Source: Bacillota bacterium
GTDB taxonomy: Bacteria > Bacillota > Clostridia > Lachnospirales > Lachnospiraceae
NCBI GenBank assembly: GCA_023415635.1
Contig: JAEZJV010000014.1
Span: 62,001 to 126,000 of the forward strand
DNA: 64,000 nucleotides
Direction of reading: 5' to 3'
Shown here: piece by piece, positions 44,319 through 52,319 of the stretch
How the letters are laid out: each line of letters begins with the position of its first letter
Position numbering within the stretch: the stretch's first letter is position 1
Notes under the pieces: generated by a model
Seen by the model: the letters and a program-made list of their open reading frames with translations, nothing else
Told to the model about the DNA's origin: nothing
Databases searched by the model: none
Program-made: the position numbers and the translations under genes

Positions 44319-45443
44319 ATGGAGAAAGTTGTCATAGGTATGTCTGGAGGAGTAGACTCTTCAGTAGCGGCATACCTTTTAAAAAAACAAGGATATGATG
44401 TAATCGGTGTCACAATGCAGATCTGGCAGGACGAGGATCTCTGTTCTATGGAGGAAAAGGGAGGCTGCTGTGGCTTAAGTGCGGTTGAGGATGCCAGAAG
44501 AGTTGCCTTTGCACTGGATATTCCCTACTATGTGATGAACTTCAAAAGGGAATTTCAGGAGAATGTGATTGATTATTTTGTAGATGAATACCTACAAGCC
44601 AGGACACCAAATCCCTGTATTGCGTGCAATCGGTATGTGAAGTGGGAAGCACTGTTAAGAAGGTCTATGGACATCGGAGCCTCCTATATCGCTACAGGAC
44701 ATTATGCCTCAATCGAAAAGCTTCCCAACGGAAGATATTCCATCAAGAAGTCCGTTACCAGGGCTAAGGATCAGACTTATGCGTTATACAACCTGACACA
44801 GCATCAACTGGCACATACCTTGATGCCTGTCGGTGCATATACGAAGGAGGAGATCCGCGAGCTTGCCAGGGAACTGAAGCTTTCTATAGCCAATAAACCG
44901 GACAGTCAGGAGATATGCTTTGTACCGGACAAGGATTATGCCGGCTTTATTAAGGGATATTTAAAGGAGAAGAATGTGACCAAGGAGGCTGATAAATCAT
45001 TTCAGTACGAATTTGATGGTTTGCTTCCGGGTAATTTTGTGAGCACTTCCGGAGAGATTCTAGGAAGACATCAGGGCTTGATACATTATACCGTAGGTCA
45101 GCGAAAAGGCCTTGGAATAGCTTTGGGGCAGCCTGTATTTGTAGTTGAACTGCGGCAAAAGACGAATGAAGTCGTTCTGGGGACAGGGAGGGAAGTGTTT
45201 TCCGATCATCTTACGGCAAATCACTTGAATTTCATGGCTATAGAGGATCTTGACGGTGAACTTCCCGTGGAGGCAAAAATCCGATATAGTCACCAGGGTG
45301 CTCGCTGCAGCATCATAAGAACAGGTCGGGATGAGCTGGTCTGCACCTTTGAGGAGCCACAACGTGCGATTACCCCGGGACAAGCAGTCGTCTTCTATCA
45401 GGGAGATTATGTAGTAGGCGGCGGAACGATTGTGAAATCATAA
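44319..45443 (+). CDS. mnmA: tRNA-specific 2-thiouridylase MnmA
   Basis: MnmA thiolates the wobble uridine of Lys, Glu and Gln tRNAs. The 374-residue product has the ATP-binding PP-loop GMSGGVDSSVAAYLL, the catalytic cysteines in PNPCIACNRYVKW and SQEICFVPDKDY, the KDQTYALY tRNA-contact segment and the C-terminal beta-barrel (TPGQAVVFYQGDYVVGGG). It follows iscU by 81 bases on the same strand. Cysteine desulfurase is its sulfur donor, which explains the linkage. A terminator follows. Confidence 0.96.
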   Translation: MEKVVIGMSGGVDSSVAAYLLKKQGYDVIGVTMQIWQDEDLCSMEEKGGCCGLSAVEDARRVAFALDIPYYVMNFKREFQENVIDYFVDEYLQARTPNPCIACNRYVKWEALLRRSMDIGASYIATGHYASIEKLPNGRYSIKKSVTRAKDQTYALYNLTQHQLAHTLMPVGAYTKEEIRELARELKLSIANKPDSQEICFVPDKDYAGFIKGYLKEKNVTKEADKSFQYEFDGLLPGNFVSTSGEILGRHQGLIHYTVGQRKGLGIALGQPVFVVELRQKTNEVVLGTGREVFSDHLTANHLNFMAIEDLDGELPVEAKIRYSHQGARCSIIRTGRDELVCTFEEPQRAITPGQAVVFYQGDYVVGGGTIVKS

Positions 45444-45506
45444 TGAATGTACTTATAAATATAATTTCAGACTGATTAGAAACTGATTGAAAAACTCCTA
45501 TAAACG

Positions 45507-45554
45507 AAAAAGCGCATTGTAGAAACTAAAAAAGTTATTTACGATGCGCTTTTC
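45507..45554 (+). terminator. Bidirectional terminator between mnmA and the PHP gene
   Basis: AAAAGCGCAT (45507-45517 region) pairs with ATGCGCTTTT (45544-45553) with T residues on both strands. It separates two converging genes. Confidence 0.8.
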
Positions 45555-45579
45555 TATTTAAGTTGGGAGCTATTTCATT

Positions 45580-46398
45580 CTACAATCTCTCGTATACAGG
45601 TTTGCCGTTTTTGAAGGTGGTGTAATACTTGAAGCCCAGGTCTTTTAGGTATTCCGGAATCAGATGAAAATCATAGCATAGATCTTCCGGCTTATGTGCA
45701 TCCGATCCGATGGTTATCAACTCTCCGCCAAGCTCTCTGTAACGCTTTAGCACTTCTGTCTTCGGATGGGCGTAGCCTAAGCCGTATTTTAAGCCTGCGG
45801 TGTTAATCTCAATTCCCTTTTGGCACTCCAGGATGGTAAGAAGGGCTTCATCAAGAAGCTCCCGGTATTCCTCATAAGAATAATCCACCTTCTTTCCGTC
45901 AGCAGTAGGAACATAGCGGATAATATAATCCAGATGTCCGTAGACATGAAAAAAGTCTTGAAACCTTCTGCAATTATCTATAATTGTACGGAAATAATTC
46001 CGAATTCCTTCTTCCCTCGTACAGCTTTCCCAGTATATTGGGAGATAGGGGTCAACATAATCCACAACATGGGTCGATCCGATCACAAAATCAAAGGAGT
46101 ATTCCTTCATCAGCTTTTGAACATGTTCTAAGATCTGAGGCTGCAGACCGAGCTCGATTCCGATTAAAATCTCTATTTTGTTTTTATATTGTTCCTTTAG
46201 TAACAGCAGCATATTTACATAGGGCTCCGGATCAAACATGAAGCTGATACCGCCTTTATGAGGATAATCGTAATCCATATGGTCAGTAAAGCATATCTTC
46301 TTTAAGCCGAGCTCAATACCCCGCTCAAGCATAGACTTCATCATAGCCTTAGAATCCCCTGAAAAATCCGAATGAACATGTAGGTCTGCGATAATCAT
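45580..46398 (-). CDS. PHP-family histidinol-phosphatase (HisK/HisJ type)
   Basis: The 272-residue metal-dependent phosphatase has all PHP motifs: DLHVHSDFSGDS, CFTDHMDYDYP, the middle IGSTHVVDYVDPY, HLDYIIRY and the C-terminal TIGSDAHKPEDL. This matches the histidinol-phosphatase type that completes histidine biosynthesis in Firmicutes, although close PHP relatives act on other phosphoesters. No other his genes are near. It starts 36 bases after rqcH on the same strand, with AAGGAG before the ATG, so it may be read through from rqcH. Confidence 0.88.
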   Translation of the reverse strand: MIIADLHVHSDFSGDSKAMMKSMLERGIELGLKKICFTDHMDYDYPHKGGISFMFDPEPYVNMLLLLKEQYKNKIEILIGIELGLQPQILEHVQKLMKEYSFDFVIGSTHVVDYVDPYLPIYWESCTREEGIRNYFRTIIDNCRRFQDFFHVYGHLDYIIRYVPTADGKKVDYSYEEYRELLDEALLTILECQKGIEINTAGLKYGLGYAHPKTEVLKRYRELGGELITIGSDAHKPEDLCYDFHLIPEYLKDLGFKYYTTFKNGKPVYERL

Positions 46399-46434
46399 AT
46401 ACTGTTCTCCTTATCCGGTATTGTAGTGATTGAA

Positions 46435-48207
46435 TTAGTCTACCTGTACAATTCCTGAGATATCCGTGTGTGATACCATGGAATAGTTAGTATAGTATAC
46501 GACAAAACCCGGTTTACTTCCAGCGGGTTTTTTTACATTTTTCTTCAAGGTATAATCAATTTCGACCTTATCAGCATCTCTGGCGCTGGAATAGTAAGCA
46601 GCCAGTCTGGCGGCCTCCTCGAAGGTACGGTCGGGAAGCTCGGCTCCACCACACTTTACTATGACATGGGAACCGGCTATCTTTTTGGCATGAAACCACC
46701 AATCACCACCCTCGGCAAGCTGGAAGGTAAGCTCATCATTCTGAAAATTATTCTTACCGACGTAAATATGGTATCCATCGGAAGAAATATAATGGAAGGG
46801 CTTACTTTTTGATGCTGGCTTCCTGGCAGCAGCCTTCTTCTCCAGCTTTTTGCTGCCGCTTGTGAACCTTCTTCTGATATAACCATATTCCGTAAGCTCC
46901 TGCTTCAGAGTTGTCAGATCAGCTTCTTCCTGAGCAATATCCAGAGCTATTCGGATAGTTTCGAGATGCTCCATTTCCTCCTTTGTATCAGCCAGTTGTG
47001 TGGTGAGCGCATCATAGGTACGTTTCAGCTTACTGTATTTGTCAAAATACTGTTTGGCATTTTCCATCGGTGAGATGGTTGGGTCAAGTGGTATGCTGAT
47101 TTCTTTATTATCATAATAATTCAAAGCTTTCAGGACTTTAGCCCCCGGCTCCAGCTCATAACCATAAGCCGTAATCAACTCTCCATATACCTTATATTTT
47201 TCACGTTTCTCAGTATCTTGAAGCTGCTTAGACTGCAGGTCATATTTCTTAGCGGCCCTGTCAATCGCATTGGAGACGATTTTTCTTAAATCAGCTGATT
47301 TCTGACGGATATGGGCTACTGAATTTTTGGAAGCGTAGAAGGTCTCTAAGAGAGCAGAGATGCTTTCAAAGGGCATAATCTCGTGATCCTTATAGCAGGT
47401 GAGCACCAGACTGGAAAATTCCACCGGAACTCCATCTTTAGCTACAATATTAGGATGAAAGGCTGCGCTTTTGACTTCCTCTATCAACCGGTCAAAGGTC
47501 TTGAACAGATGAAGTCCGATATCCTCACTGAAGGCTTCCGGATAATCTCCGGCATCGATGGAAGCCCTACAGCAGATTTCATTGGCAAGAAGCGGACTGA
47601 TTCCGGTCAGACTACTGTATAAAGCTTTTCCGATGGGCATGGATTTCTTTAATACCGAAGTGTGGAACTCTTCATAGGTTACGGTAAGCGGATCGAGCTT
47701 ATCCGCTGTCAGTGGAATGAAATAATTTCTTCCGGGAAGCACCTCACGCACTGAGCTGATGAACTGATTAATCCTTTTGATGCTGTCCAGGATGACCATG
47801 CTCTCATCGCAGAATATGATATTACTATGTTTTCCCATTAGTTCAATTATGAGGTATTTGGTGCAAAGATCACCCATCTCATTTAAGTGCTCCAGCTTAA
47901 AATTCACAATTCGCTCCAGACCTGGTTGGGAGATATCAATAATACGGGCACTGTTTAGGTGCTTGCGGAGCAGCATACAGAAATTTGGTGCGGTCAGCGG
48001 ACTAGGCTTAGTGTTTTCGGTAAGGTAAATCAAAGGCAGCCCGGCCCCGGCAGAAAGCAGCAGCTTATAAAGTTCCTTTTCCTGCCCCTTAATAGTTAGT
48101 ATTAGCTCGTCCTTCTCCGGTTGAGCTATTTTATTAATTCTTCCGTTTAATAGCACAGAACGAAGTTCCTGTATGATATTAGCGATAACGATTCCGTCAA
48201 AAGCCAT
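46435..48207 (-). CDS. rqcH: RqcH, ribosome quality-control NFACT protein
   Basis: The 590-residue protein is of the NFACT family (RqcH in Bacillus, Rqc2/NEMF in eukaryotes). It binds obstructed 50S subunits with peptidyl-tRNA and recruits Ala-tRNA for C-terminal alanine tailing. Order: NFACT-N (MAFDGIVIANIIQELRSVLLNGRI), HhH region, a long coiled coil (about 280-430) and NFACT-R (YISSDGYHIYVGKNN, DWWFHAKKIAGSHVIVK). The Asp-Arg pair important for tailing in B. subtilis appears here as Glu-Arg (QPGLERIV), a conservative change. It is often annotated as a fibronectin-binding protein. Confidence 0.94.
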   Translation of the reverse strand: MAFDGIVIANIIQELRSVLLNGRINKIAQPEKDELILTIKGQEKELYKLLLSAGAGLPLIYLTENTKPSPLTAPNFCMLLRKHLNSARIIDISQPGLERIVNFKLEHLNEMGDLCTKYLIIELMGKHSNIIFCDESMVILDSIKRINQFISSVREVLPGRNYFIPLTADKLDPLTVTYEEFHTSVLKKSMPIGKALYSSLTGISPLLANEICCRASIDAGDYPEAFSEDIGLHLFKTFDRLIEEVKSAAFHPNIVAKDGVPVEFSSLVLTCYKDHEIMPFESISALLETFYASKNSVAHIRQKSADLRKIVSNAIDRAAKKYDLQSKQLQDTEKREKYKVYGELITAYGYELEPGAKVLKALNYYDNKEISIPLDPTISPMENAKQYFDKYSKLKRTYDALTTQLADTKEEMEHLETIRIALDIAQEEADLTTLKQELTEYGYIRRRFTSGSKKLEKKAAARKPASKSKPFHYISSDGYHIYVGKNNFQNDELTFQLAEGGDWWFHAKKIAGSHVIVKCGGAELPDRTFEEAARLAAYYSSARDADKVEIDYTLKKNVKKPAGSKPGFVVYYTNYSMVSHTDISGIVQVD

Positions 48208-48511
48208 GGTATATTAAATCTCCTTTATTTCACAGTTTCTTATATTTGTTCTCATATTATCGGTTTATGAATGCAGTGGTTCCATGTTTTCCTGCACGGA
48301 CAAGTGTGATTTACTGCTATAATCAAGAATTATATCATATTGGAATTGAAATGAATACTCCTTTCCCGAGATATATGCCAAACAGTATCTTTGGATGCGA
48401 GTGAAATACGGTTATTTAAGGTAAACAGGTAAAGCCATATAGTATAACCATACGATATGATAGTTATACAAATATATTATATCTGAAATAGAATTTTACA
48501 CAAATATTCTA

Positions 48512-48540
48512 TTGAATTAAAGCGAAAAAGTGGATATAAT
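48512..48540 (+). promoter_or_regulatory. Promoter of gdhA
   Basis: TTGAAT (48512-48517), 17 bases and TATAAT (48535-48540) place the start near 48547. The upstream part of this 415-base gap is AT-rich and has no gene; it must also hold the rqcH promoter. Confidence 0.78.
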
Positions 48541-48555
48541 GAAAAAAGCAAATAC

Positions 48556-48592
48556 AAAGACGCATTTGTTCATTTTTATGCGTCTTTTTTTT
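48556..48592 (+). terminator. Leader terminator (attenuator candidate) of gdhA
   Basis: AAAGACGCAT (48556-48565) pairs with ATGCGTCTTT (48578-48587) around a 12-base loop, followed by a run of eight T residues. It starts about 10 bases after the predicted transcription start and ends 30 bases before the gdhA ATG. Since rqcH is transcribed the other way, no other message ends here. Full-length gdhA mRNA therefore needs read-through. Confidence 0.75.
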
Positions 48593-48622
48593 GTAACTTT
48601 AATCAAAGGAGATTAAATTTAT

Positions 48623-49957
48623 ATGGGATACGTTGATGAGGTAATTGAACTAGTGGTTAAGAAAAACCCCGCAGAGCCCGAATTTCATCAGGCTGTTAAG
48701 GAAGTTCTGGAATCCTTAAGAGTAGTTGTAGATGCAAATGAGGAGAAATTTAGAAAAGAAGCACTTCTTGAGAGACTGGTTGAGCCTGACAGACAAATAA
48801 AGTTTAGAGTTCCGTGGGTAGATGACAACGGTAAGGTACAGGTTAACACAGGCTATCGTGTGCAATTCAATAATGCGATTGGACCTTACAAGGGAGGATT
48901 ACGTTTACACCCTTCTGTAAATATTGGCATAATTAAATTCTTAGGGTTTGAGCAGATTTTCAAGAACTCATTGACAGGTCTTCCAATCGGTGGAGGCAAG
49001 GGCGGTTCCGATTTCGATCCGAAGGGCAAATCTGACAGAGAAGTATTAGCCTTCTGCACCAGCTTCATCACCGAGCTCTATAGGTACATCGGAGCAGATG
49101 TAGACGTTCCCGCAGGAGATATCGGTACAGGCGGAAGAGAAATCGGTTATATGTACGGACAGTTCAAGAAGATCAAAGGAACCTATGAAGGCGTGTTGAC
49201 CGGTAAGGGATTAACCTATGGCGGCTCCTTAGCAAGAACAGAAGCCACCGGCTATGGTTTATTATACTTAGTGGAAGAAATGCTAAAGTGTAACGGCCAG
49301 GATATCAAGGGTAAGATTTGTACCGTATCCGGTTCCGGTAACGTAGCAATTTATGCTATCCAGAAGGCTCATCAGTTAGGTGCTAAGTGCGTAACCTGTA
49401 GTGATAGCAATGGATGGATCTATGATCCGGAGGGCATTGATGTAGCAGCTCTTCAGCAGATCAAGGAAGTACAGCGTGCTAGATTAACCGAATACAAAAA
49501 ATATAGACCTAATTCAGAATATCATGAGGGCAGAGGCGTATGGACCGTGAAGTGTGATGTGGCTCTTCCCTGCGCAACCCAGAATGAGCTTCTGATCGAC
49601 GATGCTAAAACTCTTGTAGCAAACGGCTGCTTTGCAGTTGCTGAGGGTGCTAATATGCCTACAACCTTGGATGCTACTGAATATCTGTTGGCGAATAAAG
49701 TATTATTTGCTCCCGGTAAGGCTGCCAATGCAGGTGGCGTTGCTACCTCCGCTTTAGAGATGACCCAGAACAGTGAAAGATTAAGCTGGTCCTTTGAAGA
49801 GGTTGATGCGAAGCTAAAGCAGATTATGATTAACATATTCCATAGTATGGATGATGCTGCCAGGAGATACGATGCTACAGGTAATTATGTAGTAGGTGCC
49901 AACATTGCAGGCTTTGAAAAGGTTGCTACTGCTATGATGGCTCAGGGTATCTGGTAA
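48623..49957 (+). CDS. gdhA: NADP-type glutamate dehydrogenase
   Basis: The 444-residue hexameric-type enzyme interconverts 2-oxoglutarate plus ammonia and glutamate. It has the conserved substrate-binding GPYKGGLRLHPSVN, the catalytic Lys region LPIGGGKGGSDFDPKGKSD, VPAGDIGTGGREIGYMYGQ, the nucleotide fold VSGSGNVAIYAIQKAHQLGAK and the end GANIAGFEKVATAM. Size and motif 450-residue class point to the biosynthetic NADP enzyme. Codon use is strongly biased, as in nifJ, so expression should be high. AAAGGAG lies upstream. The leader terminator suggests regulated read-through. Confidence 0.96.
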   Translation: MGYVDEVIELVVKKNPAEPEFHQAVKEVLESLRVVVDANEEKFRKEALLERLVEPDRQIKFRVPWVDDNGKVQVNTGYRVQFNNAIGPYKGGLRLHPSVNIGIIKFLGFEQIFKNSLTGLPIGGGKGGSDFDPKGKSDREVLAFCTSFITELYRYIGADVDVPAGDIGTGGREIGYMYGQFKKIKGTYEGVLTGKGLTYGGSLARTEATGYGLLYLVEEMLKCNGQDIKGKICTVSGSGNVAIYAIQKAHQLGAKCVTCSDSNGWIYDPEGIDVAALQQIKEVQRARLTEYKKYRPNSEYHEGRGVWTVKCDVALPCATQNELLIDDAKTLVANGCFAVAEGANMPTTLDATEYLLANKVLFAPGKAANAGGVATSALEMTQNSERLSWSFEEVDAKLKQIMINIFHSMDDAARRYDATGNYVVGANIAGFEKVATAMMAQGIW

Positions 49958-49986
49958 AATACGATATATTATAATGCAATAGAATT

Positions 49987-50050
49987 AAAAGCTGATATGA
50001 AAGCTTAAGCTGCGTAACACGCAGGCAGAGCTTCTATATCAGCTTTTTTT
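49987..50050 (+). terminator. Long intrinsic terminator after gdhA
   Basis: AAAGCTGATAT and ATATCAGCTTT form the outer helix, AAGCT/AGCTT and GCGT/ACGC add inner pairs, and seven T residues follow. Confidence 0.9.
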
Positions 50051-50192
50051 GCTTCAATCCAATTCTCCATAATATCTACATAATTACATGGTAGAATAAA
50101 CCAAACAAAGATTGTAAGAGCGATGTAAAGGATTGTGGAGAAAGAGCCGGAGCAGATGGGAGTCAGCTTCACACATTGAAAGGGGATCACTA

Positions 50193-51725
50193 ATGAATTC
50201 CATTAAAACGATGATATTATCAGTAAGCAATATGACTTGTATCAATTGTGAGAATATGATTGAGTTGGAATTAGGAAAGGCTGAGGGCATTCTGAGTGTT
50301 GAGGCCAGCTATGCGAAAGGGAAAGTCAAGATAATCTATGAAGAGGCCTTTGTTCTGCCGGAAGAGATCATTACACTGCTGGAGCAGCACGATTATCAGG
50401 TCAGAATATGGGATCAAAATGAGAGAGTACATGAAAACAGCAATTCTAAGGAGCCAGCAATCAGAAAGGATTTACAAAGCACCGGTACAGAGAACGCAAA
50501 TACCGGTAAGCTGATTAATCTCGGTGCGATAGCAATTATTTTTTTTGCCGCCTATCTGCTGGCCGAACGTCTCGGGTTATTTCATATTATAAGGAATTTC
50601 CCTGTTGCAAAGGAAAGCATGGGCTATGGGATGCTGTTTTTCATTGGTATCCTGACTTCAGTTCATTGTGTTGCTATGTGTGGAGGTATCTGTCTCTCAC
50701 AGACCGTGTCTGAAAAAAGCGGCATTTATGAGAAAGTAAGCAGATTTAGGATACTTCGTCCCAGCCTATACTATAACCTGGGAAGAGTGATATCCTATAC
50801 GCTAATCGGTGGTATTGTCGGTGCACTCGGCTCAGTAATCAGCTTTTCGGGACCGATGAAGGGAATGGTACAGCTGCTGGCTGGTATCTTTATGGTAATC
50901 ATGGGATTGAACATGCTAAACATCTTCCCCTGGCTGCGGAGATTGAATCCACGAATGCCAAAGCTATTCGCAGATAAGCTCTATCCTCTGCGAAGCCATG
51001 GGAAAAGCCCGCTGTATATCGGATTGTTGAATGGACTGATGCCCTGTGGACCATTGCAGGCAATGCAGCTTTATGCACTTTCTACAGGAAGTCCGATCAG
51101 AGGTGCAATCTCCATGTTCCTATTTAGCATCGGAACAGTACCACTCCTATTCCTGTTCGGGGCACTGGGCTCCCTGCTGAAGAAAAAATATACTAAAAAG
51201 ATGATGACTGTCAGTGCTGTTCTGGTAGTATTCCTTGGTGCGTTCATGTTCCAGAACGGTCTGGGGCTTTTCGGATTTATGATACCTTCCAATTCGGTAC
51301 TCGCAGGGCAGACAGAAATGAAGGAAGCGAATAGGGCTCGAATAGAGAATGGAATACAAACAGTAACTATGAGATTGAAATCAGGAAGCTATGAGCCGAT
51401 CGTCGTACAGAAGGGTGTTCCGGTAAAATGGGTTATCCAGGCACAGGAGGGAGATATCAACGGCTGTAACAACAGCATGATCATACCGAAATATAATCTC
51501 CAGAAGGAGCTCTCGGTGGGAGATAATATCATCGAATTTACACCGGAGGAGAGTAGCACAATTCCTTACAGCTGCTGGATGGGAATGATCCGAAGTAAGA
51601 TTGTAGTAGTGGATGACCTAAATAGTGTAGATAGTAAAACGATAACAGACAATATTTCTGACAGTAATACACCACAAGCTTCGAGTCAGAATTATGATTT
51701 AAATAGCAGCTCCTGCTGCCAATAG
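50193..51725 (+). CDS. HMA / SafE-type membrane / cupredoxin-like fusion protein
   Basis: The 510-residue protein joins three modules. An N-terminal heavy-metal-associated domain has CxxC in NMTCINCENM. The middle is a sulfite-exporter TauE/SafE-like (DsbD-type) membrane domain of six or so helices, with IGILTSVHCVAMCGGICLSQT and LNGLMPCGPLQAMQLYALST. The C-terminal domain is cupredoxin-like, with NGCNNSMIIPKYN and IPYSCWMGMIRSKIVV as likely Cys/Met metal ligands, then a tail ending SSSCCQ. It would move or hold copper or reducing equivalents at the membrane. The ATG at 50193 has AAAGGGGA upstream; an in-frame start 20 codons earlier does not. It heads the operon with DUF2318 and CopA. Confidence 0.88.
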   Translation: MNSIKTMILSVSNMTCINCENMIELELGKAEGILSVEASYAKGKVKIIYEEAFVLPEEIITLLEQHDYQVRIWDQNERVHENSNSKEPAIRKDLQSTGTENANTGKLINLGAIAIIFFAAYLLAERLGLFHIIRNFPVAKESMGYGMLFFIGILTSVHCVAMCGGICLSQTVSEKSGIYEKVSRFRILRPSLYYNLGRVISYTLIGGIVGALGSVISFSGPMKGMVQLLAGIFMVIMGLNMLNIFPWLRRLNPRMPKLFADKLYPLRSHGKSPLYIGLLNGLMPCGPLQAMQLYALSTGSPIRGAISMFLFSIGTVPLLFLFGALGSLLKKKYTKKMMTVSAVLVVFLGAFMFQNGLGLFGFMIPSNSVLAGQTEMKEANRARIENGIQTVTMRLKSGSYEPIVVQKGVPVKWVIQAQEGDINGCNNSMIIPKYNLQKELSVGDNIIEFTPEESSTIPYSCWMGMIRSKIVVVDDLNSVDSKTITDNISDSNTPQASSQNYDLNSSSCCQ

Positions 51726-51777
51726 AAAGTTATTCATAGAAGCTATTAACAATAGGACAGAAAGGATTATCGAAATC

Positions 51778-52281
51778 ATGAATAAAAAAACAAATAATAA
51801 TTCCAAACTACTTATTATCCTGGCAATTTTTGTTTTCGTAACCGCTGTAATTCTTCTATACATTAATCCAATCATGAATTCGGAACGTTCAGCATCCAAT
51901 ATAATATCAAAGGTTACAGACAGAGATATCGTAATTCCGATTGATGAGGTTACAGAGACTCCTTCCTTCTATCCCGCAACTATCAATGGAACCGATCTGG
52001 AGATCATCGCCGTTAAGGCTTCGGATGGAACAATCAGAACCGCCTTCAATACCTGTCAGGTATGTTACAGCTCGGGAAGAGGCTATTATAAGACGGAAGG
52101 TGACCGACTGGTTTGTCAGAATTGTGGTAACAGCTTTAGTGTGGATGAGGTGGAAGTAACCAGGGGTGGCTGCAATCCTGTGCCAATCACTCCCGAATAT
52201 AAGACGATAGATGATAAGACAATTATCATTACAAAGGATTTTCTTAATAAAGCTACCGAAATATTTCATAATTGGAAATAA
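51778..52281 (+). CDS. DUF2318 domain membrane protein
   Basis: The 167-residue protein has one N-terminal membrane helix (about 11-30) and an external domain rich in cysteines: NTCQVCYSSGRGYYK, VCQNCGNSF and RGGCNPVPI. This is the DUF2318 pattern, whose members sit with iron or copper transport genes and may bind a metal or Fe-S group. Here it lies between the SafE-fusion and copA, 52 and 38 bases apart, so a copper-related role is the natural guess. The reaction, if any, is unknown. Confidence 0.88.
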   Translation: MNKKTNNNSKLLIILAIFVFVTAVILLYINPIMNSERSASNIISKVTDRDIVIPIDEVTETPSFYPATINGTDLEIIAVKASDGTIRTAFNTCQVCYSSGRGYYKTEGDRLVCQNCGNSFSVDEVEVTRGGCNPVPITPEYKTIDDKTIIITKDFLNKATEIFHNWK

Positions 52282-52319
52282 TTTATCGTTATAGCTATAG
52301 GAAAGGACGAGATTATAAT

